Positions 34,161 to 45,835 of a stretch of 64,000 nucleotides of DNA are shown in pieces (positions within the stretch are counted from its first letter, which is position 1; each line of letters starts with the position of its first letter). Source of the DNA: Drosophila miranda (taxonomy: Eukaryota > Arthropoda > Insecta > Diptera > Drosophilidae); contig NC_046673.1 in NCBI RefSeq assembly GCF_003369915.1, positions 10,462,001 through 10,526,000 on the forward strand. Direction: 5' to 3'. The position numbers were made by a program, and so were the translations under genes. Below the pieces are notes generated by a model, which saw nothing but the letters and a program-made list of their open reading frames with translations, did not search any database and was not told the DNA's origin.

Positions 34161-36170
34161 AAGCAAGATAGCGTCGGCAGAGCTCTTTATTGCCATGGAG
34201 CAAGGGCCCGCTGACGTAGCTTTAGTCCAGGAGTGGTGGATTGCGTCAGGCAATTTAGTGGCTGGACTAAGGTCCTCAAACAACAATCTATTTTACTCAA
34301 TATCGGTAAGCAGGAGCAGAACCGCCGTACTCGTACGACAGGGAATCCATGCTCACCTTATGTCTCATTATAGCACGGATGACCAGCCAGTAGTGATGCT
34401 GGAAAGTGAGGAAAACCGCTTCTTGCTACATGGCACACGACAGGCCCGCATCACCCGACGACTAAGGAGTCTGGTGACAGAAGCCGGATCTAAAAACCAC
34501 CAACTTCTTATGTGTACGGACGCCATTGCCCACCACAATGTGTGGGGAAGCCCCGACATCAGTGACAGAGGTGAGTCACTCCTAGACTTTATATTATCAA
34601 CTAACTTAGACATAGCAAAAGTGGGGGAGGAACACACCTTCGTAGGTGCCACCTCGTCAAACTTGCTAGACCTAACACTCGTAACTGGGGAGTACTTTGG
34701 TATCTGGCTCGAGAGTCCTTGAAAGACCATCCTTCTCAGATCAGAAGTACATTCCGTTCAAGTGCGGAATCCGGGCTCAGTGAAATCTACGAAGGTTATA
34801 GAGAAGTCCATAGAGACTCTATCCAAGGAATTACTGGATGCGTACCACGCATAGTGCAAACCGGAAAAATCGGAACCAGGATCTTTTATTATAAAGGAAC
34901 AACCTCAAGGAATTCTTTAAGATCGCCAAACAAGCGAGCAAAGATTATCAACGAGGAATACAAAATCCAGCTTAGGAATTACAAGAAGGAAATACGTAAG
35001 GCGCAACGAAACTCGTGAAGGAACTTCTGCTCCAACATCGAGGAAGTATCTAAAACCGCAAGACTCCGGAAGCTGCTTTTAAATTAGCCCACTATACAGA
35101 GTCAACTCAAGCTAGATGACGGACAGTGGACAGAGGTCAGTGAAGAAACACTAACAGAACTAATGGAGGCCCATTTTCCTGGATGCACCGAGGTCACTGA
35201 TGCAAAAAAGCATCAGGAACTAGCAATCCAGGAACAACATCCCCAACTGATCTGATGACCTCTAAGATACTCCACTGGACTATAGACTCCTTCGCGGGCA
35301 TAAAAGAATCTGGACTGTACGGAACATTCCCAGGTGATTACCCCTTGGCTTCCCGCAATATACTCAGCATGTCTAAGTATGGGGTATATCCCTATCCAAT
35401 GGAGATGGGAATATAGCCCATGGATCGCCTTAAATCGACCACGCACACACAGCAATCAACCTCTGGAAAAAGAACCTTTCAAGCTGTAGACGGGTGCATT
35501 CAGTGTGGGGCACCGTTTCAATGGTAAATGGGTACGCAGGAGGACACCTCAAGGTGGAGTCCCTCCCGTGGAATTTGGTGGTCGCCGACTTCATCAACAG
35601 ATTTCAACGGATATACGCTTGTATGAACCATCGACCCTTAGCTCCATAATGGAAACCACACTCCGATAGATATGTGAGTGGCCGAAAGAAGTAGGACTCA
35701 GTATCAACGCGGACAAGACGGACATCATCTTGTTTACCAAGAGGTACAAGGTACCTATATGGACCCCCCGAAAATCGACCAAACTAGGCTAACCCCAAAA
35801 ACGCAAGGCAACTATCTCGCCACAATACTGGACAGCATACTGGCATGGAGACCCAATGTAGTCCTTGTGTTCACAAGGATACGGGCACAGTTCAATTGGC
35901 AGGAGCATGATCACATGAGCTTTACCGATTACATAACCCCCCAAACTTGTATCGACTATTAAACAACCTCATCTATGCGATCCGACGACTGGAAAAAGAA
36001 AAGGGACCAGATTGAGCACCTCAATATATATACAGACGGCTCTAAGATAGATGGAGGAGTAGGAGTGGGCTTATACTGTATAGACCCCGATATAAGGGTG
36101 GCATGCAAGATACGGTACCGATGCAGCATATTCCAGGAAGTCTTCGTCATCAAGATAGTAGTGTAGGTTG
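34135..36170 (+). pseudogene. Decayed ORF2 (endonuclease/RT/RNase H) of LOA-type element
   Basis: ATG 34135 opens 195 codons of endonuclease. The motif usually written DANAHH..WGS is here DAIAHHNVWGS, followed by the expected DRGESLLDFIL and a LDLTLV segment. After the stop at about 34720 only short pieces in changing frames remain, so the reverse transcriptase is lost. A final piece (35975-36166) has the RNase H start IYTDGSKIDGGVGVGLY. It is therefore not functional. Confidence 0.75.
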
Positions 36171-36250
36171 CTCAGCTTACAGAACAAGCAAACGATGTGG
36201 TCAACCTATTCGTTGACAGCCAAGCGTCGTTAAGATCCCTGCAGTCATCC

Positions 36251-37020
36251 GCGGTCAGTTGCAGAAGAGTCTTTGTCGAAATAGAAGGAGATCACCCATA
36301 ATTAGCCGAGTTTCTCCAGCTGGGTTTTCTGGCCTTGTTCGTGATGCTATCGCGAAACGTAATGGTTTGCTTTACAGTTGTAAAGGATGCCGTGCGTTGG
36401 GAAAGGATATAGTCATTTATGAGGCAGACGCGTCGGGGCTTTAAGCTGATTGTTGGCTTTAAAAACCACTACGATCGGCTCTTAGTTATGGAGTCTCAAT
36501 TTAGTGGCTTGCAACTCCTGAATGATCTACAAGTGCCAACTGTCCCTCAGAAGCTCGTTGCTGGAAAACTACCTTCGACAGTTTACGTTTGCTACTCCAA
36601 GGGAAACGACAGCTGCTGGTCGGAGAGCATGCAGCCAGAAACATCAATAAAATAAAAACCGCCGGCTTAAATCTCGTAATCTCGATCTCGTAATAATCGT
36701 TTAAATGAAACGTCTTAGAGAAAACTGAGCTAACAGTTCTTGGGATTCAACTCGGAAGCTGTTACCAAGAACTACGAAGAGGACTTGCGAATGAAGAAGC
36801 AGAAAATTCTTTCAGCTGTCAAGCGTTCATTGAGCGCATGGATGAGCTTTTGTCGCTCGAACCATCTAACGAGCTCGCACGGCCTCTCCCATTCTTTTCA
36901 ATCGCCTCCCCTACTGGTGCCTCAGCTGGATCGAAAGACGCAGCAAGCGTCTCAAATAGCTTCCGCTCTTAAGCAGGCACAGACGCAGCAGGCGTCTCAA
37001 AAAGCATTCGCTCTTAAATT
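36251..37020 (+). other. Unidentified mobile-element-like debris with a 45-bp repeat
   Basis: Short frames (36259-36444, 36419-36655) read SCKGCRALGKDIVIYEADASG and, in a shifted frame, a stretch starting GFKNHYDRLLVMESQF, which look like one broken protein of unknown family. At 36936-37018 a unit of about 45 bp (cagcaagcgtctcaaatagc...) is repeated nearly twice. Confidence 0.4.
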
Positions 37021-37059
37021 AACATATTCATGGTTTGGCAATTTTCACACAATTTATAG

Positions 37060-37550
37060 AAATTTTTTTTAAGCAATTTTTAGCAATATTTTTTCCCAAA
37101 TTTTTTTCCCGTATTGAACTTATTTTCCGATTTGAGTGGGATGATTGGAAAGATGAAAATTGCGGTGAAAATGGAGAGGATAAAGACAAACTTGACACAT
37201 TAGAAATTATTATAGAAAACACAATGCAAGATGTTATTGCAAAAGAAAACACTATTGAAGATGCATTGCTGGAGAGGATTATGGGCGATTACAATGATCG
37301 CGGGCCTACGATTAGCGAGGAAACAGTGCAGGAAATTTTTGGAAAAAATAAATCGGGATACTTTGGGATGGAGAAAAAATATTTTAAATGAAAAGGAAGC
37401 AAAAAATGTATGGCAAAGAGTCATCTATGGTTCACTGACCAAGGAACCAATATCATTCATTTACCAGTACTTCGATGATGAAATTTGGCAAAAAATCTGT
37501 ACTAAAACCAATTACTTTGCATTGCAAAATAGTGCAGCAGAGGTTTAGGT
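37060..37550 (+). mobile_element. piggyBac-like transposase N-terminal remnant
   Basis: An acidic frame (37120-37391) is continued in another frame (to 37548) by a stretch that ends SFIYQYFDDEIWQKICTKTN. This matches the beginning of the DDE_Tnp_1_7 domain, where piggyBac-type transposases have P...F..FF.DE....I...TN.YA. A one-base frame change at about 37360 and the loss of everything after 37550 mark it as a fragment. No TTAA-bounded inverted ends were found. Confidence 0.5.
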
Positions 37551-38760
37551 CACTGTAGTTGAAATATAACGTTTTATTGGCGTTTTGCTGTACTTGGCTG
37601 CAGTCAAAATACCTGTATTGCGAATGGCATGGACATAAAACAAATTTTCATTTATATGGGATTATGAGAAGTTTTTTTTTTATATTTGGTTCACATCAGT
37701 AATCATAATGATGCTTGTAATGAAAAAGGAATTCTCGCAGTCAGAACTATTTGAGCCAAGAGAACCAAGAGCCCTGCCTTCTCTTGTTTCCAGAGTTGTG
37801 GACCATGTTTTGCCAGATGGTATTCAGCCCGACAGAGAAGCCCTGCCGAGAAGTACCTGTATATTTAGCAGTGGATTTTTCGAGTTGTGATCCGTGTATT
37901 GCCGTGTGGGCATTCGCATCGTTGCCCGACTCCAGAAAGTCACGACGATCTGGAAAGAGAAACAGCGAGGTTATTTGGCACATTAAAAAAAGACAGCGAA
38001 TATAACTAGCGAGAGGAAAATATGGGGTTTGCTCACTTGCAGCAACAATAAGTTGCAGTTGTCTCTCATCTCGTAAATTTTTAGAATACCAAAATAATTT
38101 ATCACCAACTATTGAGAAATTAGTCGCATATGCATCATCAGCCGCTTAGCTGTGTTGTTACTGCTTGTGTCCAAAACATAATTGTAACGTTATCACACGT
38201 ATAGACAAAGCCCGCAGCTGCTCACGCATACATCGATGTGTCTTTCAAATCCCTTTTGCGCTACTTTTTTACGTGGAGATCAAGTTAGTAGAAAAAAAAA
38301 GTCACAACCACACGCCCGCATATCGGTGTACCGCCGCAAATCAACCCTCTATTCATATATATACATATATAACCGCCGATATTATATAATCGCTAAATAT
38401 ATTTAATAAAACCTATTAAAAATTATACAGTTCACTAAATCATAACTACCAACATATTAATTTAGATTTAGTTTAAATATATTTATACATAGGCGATTAA
38501 ATAGGGATTTGCCGAAGGAGAGGAGTAAATTGTAAAAAGTGGTTGATGAGTGACCAAGAGATTTTTAAAGGGTCGGGGAAAACTAGGCGTAGCCTGGTGG
38601 CACAGCGCAGATACCAACCCTACAACATGCCAACGACTCGGTTACAGGACTGGAAAACCGTCAGAAGGGCGGAAGGGGTGAAGAGGTAGAAACGAGCAAG
38701 CGTTGTCTTACCTATGACATCCAGAGGCCTGTGCAGTGAGACCAAGAACAAACACGTAAG
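37551..38760. other. Intergenic DNA, no supported gene
   Basis: Short overlapping frames on both strands at 37700-38005 have no recognisable domain. The rest is AT-rich. A GC-richer patch at 38575-38720 may be mobile-element debris. Confidence 0.35.
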
Positions 38761-38785
38761 GACCAGGATGTTTTTCCCATTTTTT

Positions 38786-38820
38786 AAACATCGATAGTTT
38801 GGGGCAAAACATCGATGTTT
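38786..38820. promoter_or_regulatory. Paired ATCGAT palindrome (DRE-like)
   Basis: The words aaacatcgat and atcgatgttt form 10-bp inverted arms around 15 bases. Each contains ATCGAT, the core of the DREF site. No gene start is evident nearby, so function is unclear. Confidence 0.3.
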
Positions 38821-39120
38821 AGTTTTTATGTCTTGTCCCGTTTCTATGAAAGAAAAAACTAAAGACATCCTTCAAATTTTCGTTGTTAAAACAGTCTTTT
38901 AAGGTTAGTTGGTTGGGTTAGTTTGGATGTGTTGGCAAAAGTAAAATTATTAAGCGATAGATAAACATTTCAAGAGTAAGTAAAAGAGTAAAAGGCACAT
39001 GTGCTTTTTTCACATGCACTCAAATACATATGTACATACATATATGCATTTCGAGAATTTACGTATTCTATGATTTCAATTAAATACATATATTATTTCT
39101 ATATTATAGGAGCATAAAAA

Positions 39121-39650
39121 AACTGCGAGGCTGGACTTTAAAAAAATAAGCGAGAATGCTCTAATGTTTGGCAGCATTTTAAGCGATCGAGCGATAAGCA
39201 AAGCGGAATTTGTAATTACTGTGGAAAATGTCTGCAAACAGCAGAAAACACGACGAACCTAATGGATCATTTGAAGCGAATACGTCCAAACAATGCGACT
39301 GAAGACAAAGAGCATGGACCAACGGCATTGGGGGGATTCTTGGTTCGGGATGTTTCGTATCCATCCGGACCGAAACGTTAGGAAGTAATTGACAGACGTG
39401 TAGTGCGAATGATAGCCATGGATGTGCAACCTTTCAGTGTTGTAAATGATAGAGGACTACGTGAGTTGTTGGAGGAATAGGACCCCCGCTACATATTCCG
39501 AAGCAAAACTCATCTCTGCAACGTTGCTATTCCAAAGGCATATGCAGATTTAAAAACTAAACTTAAATCGAAGTCCAGGGCAAATGAAGAATACTTAACT
39601 GTAACTTGCCATTATATTAATTCTCTATACGAGCTTAATTCAGCCGTACT
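39121..39650 (+). mobile_element. hAT-type (ZBED) transposase fragment
   Basis: A frame beginning near 39180 reads KQSGICNYCGKCLQ...LMDHLKRI, a BED zinc finger (C..C then H.....). Further on, after stops, it reads RRVVRMIAMDVQPFSVVNDRG and LRELLEE, the conserved hAT motif (M..D.QPFS.V...G...L). Several stops and a frame change show decay; the catalytic core is missing. Confidence 0.7.
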
Positions 39651-39676
39651 GTCAAACACCAAATTTAGTATCGGAG

Positions 39677-39751
39677 AAATTTAGTCTGCGATGTTGGCAG
39701 CCGTGTGGTAAGTATATTTATACACGGCTGCCAACATCGCAGACTAAATTT
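39677..39751. repeat. Perfect 30-bp inverted repeat (hairpin)
   Basis: Arms 39677-39706 and 39722-39751 are exact reverse complements (30 of 30) around a 15-base spacer. The arm starts aaatttagtctgcgatgttg. It lies just after the hAT fragment and could be two fused element ends or a fold-back. Confidence 0.9.
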
Positions 39752-39759
39752 GAGTGGTC

Positions 39760-40590
39760 TTAACAGAGTAAGTCCTACGTCATTATACCCTGAAGACTTT
39801 CTAACAAAAAGGAGCAAAAACAATTTTTTTTTTTGCCTATTTTATGGTCGCCCTGTTTATAATAGGTTTTAAAATAAAACTAATTAACTTTTCAATCAAA
39901 ACAAAAAATTTAATTCAGTACCATGGATTTTTCCTAAAATTTCGTATACATATAATGCATATTCATAAGCATAATATAACAAGATTAAATTCTTTATGTG
40001 GTTTTTCTTTTTATTCTTAATTTAAATCAGTAATTTTTTATTGATTAGCATTGGTTTTTGACATATAAAAACGCTAAGTACTGACACATTTGTCGTCGCA
40101 AAAAGTCGAGGCTTCATATCGGATCCTAAATAATTGCCGTCTTATTTTTGGATAATCGACTGAATGTGCAGCTCCTCCACTTTTTTGGCATTCTTCGTAA
40201 AAGAATCCGCGAACTCCTTATCTTTTTAGGTTTTTTTCTGCTCACATTGGCCTTTTACATAATTGCTCAATTCCAGGGTCTTTATTAGTCATTGGGGAGA
40301 GGCATGGTTGTGGTCAAAAGCATATTGAATCCAGAAATATAACAGGCTCGAAAGATACAAAATCCAAAATTCGGAGAGCATTTCTTGTTTTTTTGGAGGT
40401 TTGCTTTTTGTAATTTTTTTCAAGATAGAAGGGTTCAAAGGGAACCAAAATTAAAGTTTTGCAAATAGACCCACACTATGCTACAATTTTAATCCGGATC
40501 CTTAGCGACTTCTTCGTGGCAGTCGCAGAAAGTTGCGATTGTGAACCACAGGCTAGTGTCATTCGGGAGCCATAGCTGTAAGCTCAGACT
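39760..40590. other. AT-rich intergenic DNA
   Basis: No coding frame or known repeat was recognised. Confidence 0.4.
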
Positions 40591-40594
40591 AAGG

Positions 40595-41025
40595 TACAGG
40601 TGCTTCGGGCTAGGGCTTGCCCTGACCCGAATTGGATAATATGCGGACTCTGGATACCTGACGACCTCCAGCTTAAACTAAGCTTCCCGCGGAAAGCAGG
40701 CTGTGCTTCGGGCCAATCCAAGTCGGGTGGGCAAAGGGGCGAACGAGGAGTCTGTAGAGGTCCTCGGAAAGACGGGCGGCTCTGTGCACTACGGCTAAAA
40801 TACGGTGACCGTAGTCCCCTACAAGACAGAAAAGAAGCAGGAAAAGAAGCCGCTTATTTTTCTCTCGGAAATTTCAGCAATAACACATCAGTGAGCCTCG
40901 AAGGCCAGGTGTGCTTACCGAGGATCTGCTCCACATATATGGGTCATGACCAACCGGACCCTCCCCCACACGCGCATCTCCGTGCGCTCATCGCAGACTG
41001 CGAGACCAAGAACATCGGCCTCTAA
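40595..41025 (+). mobile_element. Non-LTR endonuclease fragment
   Basis: The 141-codon frame ends ICSTYMGHDQPDPPPHAHLR, then ALIADCETKNIGL. This is the segment that directly precedes the DANAHH motif in endonucleases of LOA/Jockey-type elements. It stops before the catalytic motif. It is a separate insertion from the element at 32.5 kb. Confidence 0.55.
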
Positions 41026-41193
41026 GGATTGGTATTCACGATATTGTGACATGCTCACACGCACAATTTCGTTATCTTGTTTGATTTGTTCTTTCTGTTC
41101 TACTATTTCGCTTTTTTGATGCTTTATTCGTTCGACGTCCAAAATGGACCTTGCTGTTCTTACTGATAACAAATTTGATTTAAGATTTAACAT
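41026..41193 (-). pseudogene. Short coiled-coil-like frame, unknown
   Basis: From ATG 41193 the minus strand encodes about 55 Lys/Glu/Gln-rich residues (ERIKHQKSEIVEQKEQIKQ) before running into the endonuclease fragment. It looks like the start of a coiled-coil protein cut off by an insertion, but could be chance. Confidence 0.25.
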
Positions 41194-41414
41194 TTACAAA
41201 TTTTTGTGGATGTGCATCTTTATGCACTCTATTAGTATACTTACGTGCTACCTACAAATCTGAACATAAAAAAGTACAGAATAATCTGGAGTGCCTGGAG
41301 TGCTTCAATTCTCATTATTTTAGATCTCTAGAGATTCTGTGACACCTATGGATAATTCGCCACAATCAGATCTATCTTTTTATTTATTATTCTTTCATAG
41401 ACTTGTTCTTCAAA

Positions 41415-41522
41415 ATGGTAAAAAGTGTATTCCACGTTAAATTTGGAGACATAGAGCAGAACGTGTCGTTCGAGTCGTGCACATACAATGTGGCGTCCTT
41501 GCAAGATTCGTGCTTTGAGTAG
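41415..41522 (+). CDS. Possible 35-aa peptide or orphan exon
   Basis: ATG 41415 to TAG 41522 encodes a peptide beginning MVKSVFHVKFGDIEQNVSFE. The composition is protein-like but I recognise no family. It could be the first exon of a lost gene. Confidence 0.2.
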   Translation: MVKSVFHVKFGDIEQNVSFESCTYNVASLQDSCFE

Positions 41523-41677
41523 CTACCCGACACTTGGATCAAGGAATTCTGTTGGCCAATTCAATCTGCCCATAAACGGAGCAACCATAGGGTGGGGCCG
41601 TGGGATAATAGCCTGCCTCATATCCCTGGGGACCGCTGCAGTTTGGCATTTGGAGATGGTGCATCCCAGGTTACAGC

Positions 41678-44600
41678 TCATCTGCTCTGGCCCACCGCCC
41701 TTTTCCTTGCAATTTTCTTCTTTTTTTTTGGCGCTGCTGCTGCGGGCACTGGGGCTTCTTCCTTGTGCTGGGGTTTCTCGCTTATCTTCTCCAGCGGATT
41801 AAGAGGACAGCAGTTCTGGCAGCCATTGCAGTAGTTGGGGCTGGGGTACCAACAGTAGCAGCCGATGTATGGGTCGTAGTAGTAGTAAAAGGGCCAATAG
41901 CAGGAATCGCAGTAGGCATTGCAGCAGGTGTTGAAACCACTCGAAATGGGGGCTTCTGCTGGTGCATGTTCGCACTGAACTGCAGGCGGCAATTCTTTTG
42001 GGTTCTTTCTGGGCTTGGATGATCCCGTCTGCGTGCATTCGTCGGCTCTGTGGAGAGTTCTTGACATAAAGGAGTGATAATAAGTGCTAATTAGCTCACT
42101 GAATAAAGAAACTGTTATTCCAGCAGAAGGATGGCATCGATTGCTCCGGAAATACAACAGGACTGCAGTCACTGGAACCATTTGCGGTATTCGCCGAAGC
42201 TGGCATTGATTCTTTCGATATGGGAGTGGGTAAAGCAGCACCAGATGTAGCCTTCTTACTATCTGCATCGCGTTTGCCAAGTTTGCGTTTTAGTGACGAT
42301 TCCTTTTCCTTCTTGGAATCGCCCTCATCTATCCGGTTGGCAGTGTCGAGATTGACAGGCAGAAGGAGACAACAATTCTGCAGACCATTCTCGGGAAATG
42401 ACAATTGCAGCGACTGAAGGACTCTGCAGATGACATTGGACATTGGATTAATGTATCGATCTCGGAACTGGGGCTTTATTTTAATACCCGATACTCAAAG
42501 AGCTTGGGAGTATATTAGATTTGTGCTGAAGGTAGATGTGTGTAACACGCAGAAGGAAGTGTTACAGGCCTCATAAAGTTATATATTCTTGATCAGCATC
42601 ATTAGTCGAGTCGCTACAGTCATGTATGACTGTCCGTCTGTCCGTTTTTTTTGACGCCTAGTTCTCAAAGACTATAATTTTAAGTGTTGGCTCCTGTGAT
42701 ATCACACTGAATAAAGTTTGTCTCAAAATTTTGCCACACCCTCTTTCGCCTGTACAAAGAACGAAAATCTGCGGCATCCATAATTTCTAAGATACGAGAA
42801 AACTGAAGACGCAGCAACATAGGGAATGACCATATCTAGTAGATTGCCGAATATAGATCGGATTATTCTTAGGGCTTAGCGGAACTGAAATCGGAGCTCA
42901 TCTAAGAGTTTTTTTTCATACAGAATCAGCCGGCAGTTGCGTATATTGTTGGCTGATCTGATTGCTGAAAGCGGAAAGTCATTGCCTACCTATGTCTCTC
43001 TCCTTAAGCGGCATCATTATAATTATTATTAATATATTATTAATTAATTATTGCATCACAGTAAGTAAAGTAGCCAGGCGGAAGTCTTACTTTTTTCTTT
43101 TAAATACCATTTGCTGACTGATACATAGTTTGACTGTCTGTTTGACACAAAACATTTCAATATTGACTAATGGCTTCCCAAGGAAACAGATTCTCTGTCA
43201 AAATTAGGTAATACTGAAATGGAACTTGGCTGGAAAACTCTTCGGGAAATCGACGAATTCTTTATAAAATTAAATTATACTGTGTACTAAATAATTACAA
43301 GGTTTGAGTTGATGAGCTTAAGCTAGCCATTTACATTCGGGAAGATCATGGCAAGATTTTAAATATGCCAAAAGACTGTTCGATAAACCGCGAAAACACT
43401 CAAAGTTTCTTCTAAAATCTAAAAGTGTTTGCCTAGATACTCTGCCTAAAACATTACTATGGGAGTGCACCCCGGAATAGGCCCATTTCGAAATCCTAAG
43501 AATAAAATAAATAGGATAGAATTATTTACTGAGAAAATATCCAGCAGATTGCCGGATCAGATGTTTTCATCGGAGCAGTATTATAGAAAAGAGGAACAAA
43601 TGAAATGTCAGCGTAACCCTATCACACACTCTCCCTTGTCGGAGGAGAACGAGATGGCAACACACATTCTGGCTAAGTATAGGGTCTTAATGTAACTCTG
43701 ACGTGACACTCACCGATGAATAGCATCTCTGCTGGGATTGCACTGATCACAATCTTCTCCGGTCTTCTCCTGCGACTTCCTCGATTGAGCTGATTGCGCC
43801 TCTCCTTGTCCGTAAGTCGCATTTGCCTGCACAGCTGGTTGACCATATCCTAGCAGATCTTGTGGACCACCTCCTGGAGCTTGATATAATTGAGGTGGAT
43901 AACCGATTGCCATGGATCCTGGATCCTTGTACCTTGGTATTTGCTTTGTTATATATCCAGGCATGGAACCTTGTGCACGCGGAGTGGGCAAAACTTCTTC
44001 TTCACCGTAAACACGAAACTGACTGCCAGGAGCCATTCCCTGTATTCCGTGCGTTCCTGGAGCCATTCCGTGCATACCCTGTGATCCAGGAGCCATTCCC
44101 TGTATGCCCTGAGTTCCAGGAGCTATTCCATGCATACCTTGAGTTCCAGGAGCCATTCCATGCACAGGGAATCCTTCTTGAGGCGGCCAGGGAGCCGGAG
44201 GTTGTCCCATCGGACCATTAGCGCCATTAGCAAACATTCTAGTCGTTCCATTTTCGTTCCCAGTCATGGCAACTTGTGCACCCGGAGTAGGCAAACCTCC
44301 TTGTTCACCGTTAGCACCAAACTGACTGACAGGAGCCGTTCCCTGCATAACTTGAGTTAGAGGAGCCATTCCCAGCATACCCTGAGTTCCAGGAGCCATT
44401 CCCTGCATACCCTGAGTTCCAGGAGCCATTCCCTGCATACCCTGCGATCCAGGAGCCATTCCCTGCATGCCCTGAGTTCCAGGACCTATTCCATGCATAC
44501 CTTGAGTTCCTGGAGCCATTCCATGGACAGGAAATCCTTCTTGAGGCGGCCAGGGAGCCGGAGGTTGTCCCATCGGACCATTAGCGCCATTAGAAAACAT

Positions 44601-45692
44601 TCTAGTCGTTCCATTTTCGTTCCCAGTCATTGCAACTTGTGCACCCGGAGTAGGCAAACCTCCTTGTTCACCGTAAGCACCAAACTGACTGACAGGAGCC
44701 ATTCCCTGCATACCCTGCGATCCAGGAGCCATTCCCTGCATACCCTGAGTTCCAGGAGCCATTCCCTGCATACCCTGCGATCCAGGAGCCATTCCCTGCA
44801 TACCCTGAGTTCCAGGACCTATTCCATGCACAGAGAATCCTTCTTGAGGCGGCCAGGGAGCCGGAGGTTGTCCAGTCGGACCATTAGCGCCATTAGACGG
44901 TCCATTTTTGTCCCCAGTCTTCTTATTACTTGTCCTCTTTGGTTCATTACCCTGTGTACCCATTTTGTTTGCGCCAATACCCGGTTTACCAGACTTTTTA
45001 TTGCCGTCAGCCTCCGGTTCTCTACCCTTTCTGTTTGGTCCATTTTCAAGCCTACCATTCTGCATATTTCCGTCCCCATTCGGCAGTGTGCCCTTTCTGT
45101 TTGTTCCAATACTCCTCTTAGAATTCTGTCCATATCTTTCCCCAGTAGACTGTCTTCCCGATCTGTTTGCTCCAAGATCCGTTTTAGCATTCTGTTCAAT
45201 TCCGTCCTTAGTAATCTGTCTGCCCGATCCGTTTTCTCCATTATCTGCTCTATCAGTCTGTTTATTTCCGTCATCAGTCTTCTGTTTTTTCGTTCTTTTC
45301 TTTGCTCCAGTACCCGGCTTACCAGTCTGTCTATTTTCATCCCTAGTCGCCGTTTTAGTTGTATTTTTTTCTCCACATTCATCAAAGTATTGGTCACAAC
45401 AATCCAGCTTGGGTGTACAATCCGACTGCTTGCACAGAAAGCATGGAATACCTATGTCCGAGAATTTGGCAAACTCCTCCGGAGAGTGGACCGGATGCTG
45501 GCAAAAAGATGTAGAGTAACATTGGGGGCAGTACGACTGGGGGCAGTACGACTGAAAAGAATTTCTGGAAAAAAAGAAATAACGAGTCATTGCTGACGAG
45601 CTATATTGTATTTATACTTACCCTCTATGCAACCCCGTGCAGCTCTCGCAGCAAATCAGTGGCTGAGGGGGGTACTCTGGGCATGCGGACAT
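41678..45692 (-). CDS. Unrecognised Cys-rich, tandem-repeat protein gene
   Basis: I do not recognise this gene. The best model is four exons, all in phase: 45692-45622, 45564-43714, 42423-42100 and 42059-41678, for 875 aa. Exon 1 starts MSACPEYPPQPLICCESCTG. The N-terminus is Cys-rich (SYCPQSYCPQCYSTSFC, then CFLCKQSDC). A Lys/Asn/Gly-rich region with an irregular 18-20-residue period follows, then three super-repeats of about 110-120 residues. Each super-repeat has GQPPAPWPPQEGF, several 10-residue MAPGTQGMQG units and GGLPTPGAQVAMTGNENGT. The C-terminus is Cys/Tyr-rich (WPFYYYYDPYIGCYCWY) and ends in KKKKK. There is no signal peptide or membrane segment. Exon 2 could instead stop at 43710, splitting it into two genes, the second starting at ATG 42443. 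The matching phase across the intron and a strong GTGAGT donor favour one gene. Confidence 0.65.
42478..42880 (+). mobile_element. DINE-1-like insertion in an intron
   Basis: It starts tttaatacccgatactcaaa and contains agaaggaagtgttac, attcttgatcagcatcatta, a minimal tgtccgtctgtccg core and the aaagatacgagaaaactga-type block. It lies in the third intron of the Cys-rich gene model (43713-42424), in the opposite direction. Confidence 0.7.
44031..44830 (-). repeat. 30-bp coding minisatellite within larger repeats
   Basis: The 30-bp unit (minus strand, codes for MAPGTQGMQG and variants with S, H, I or L changes) occurs in three clusters, each inside a 330-360-bp super-repeat. Copies differ by few bases, consistent with recent expansion. 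Confidence 0.85.
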
Positions 45693-45835
45693 TTTGTTTA
45701 GCTTCTCACGACTACCGCTCCAACGAAACTCATGGCTAAGGTTAAGGGAACTACAAAATCAAATCATCTCGTATAGGATAAAATGACAGATTTTAAACAA
45801 GTTTTTGATTGTTTAAGCTAAGTCTAATGGGGTCT

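Larger units (their letters stand above)
32490..36250 (+). mobile_element. LOA/Bilbo-type non-LTR retrotransposon, ORF2 decayed
   Basis: A GC-rich 5' leader (from about 32490) leads to an intact ORF1 and then to ORF2, which begins in overlap and decays. Domain order is ORF1 (DUF4780-like), apurinic-type endonuclease, broken reverse transcriptase region (34719-35960) and an RNase H piece near 36030 with IYTDGSK. ORF1-EN-RT-RNase H is the LOA clade layout; Bilbo of D. subobscura belongs there. No 3' tail or target duplication was located, and the sequence blends into other debris after 36250. Confidence 0.75.
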
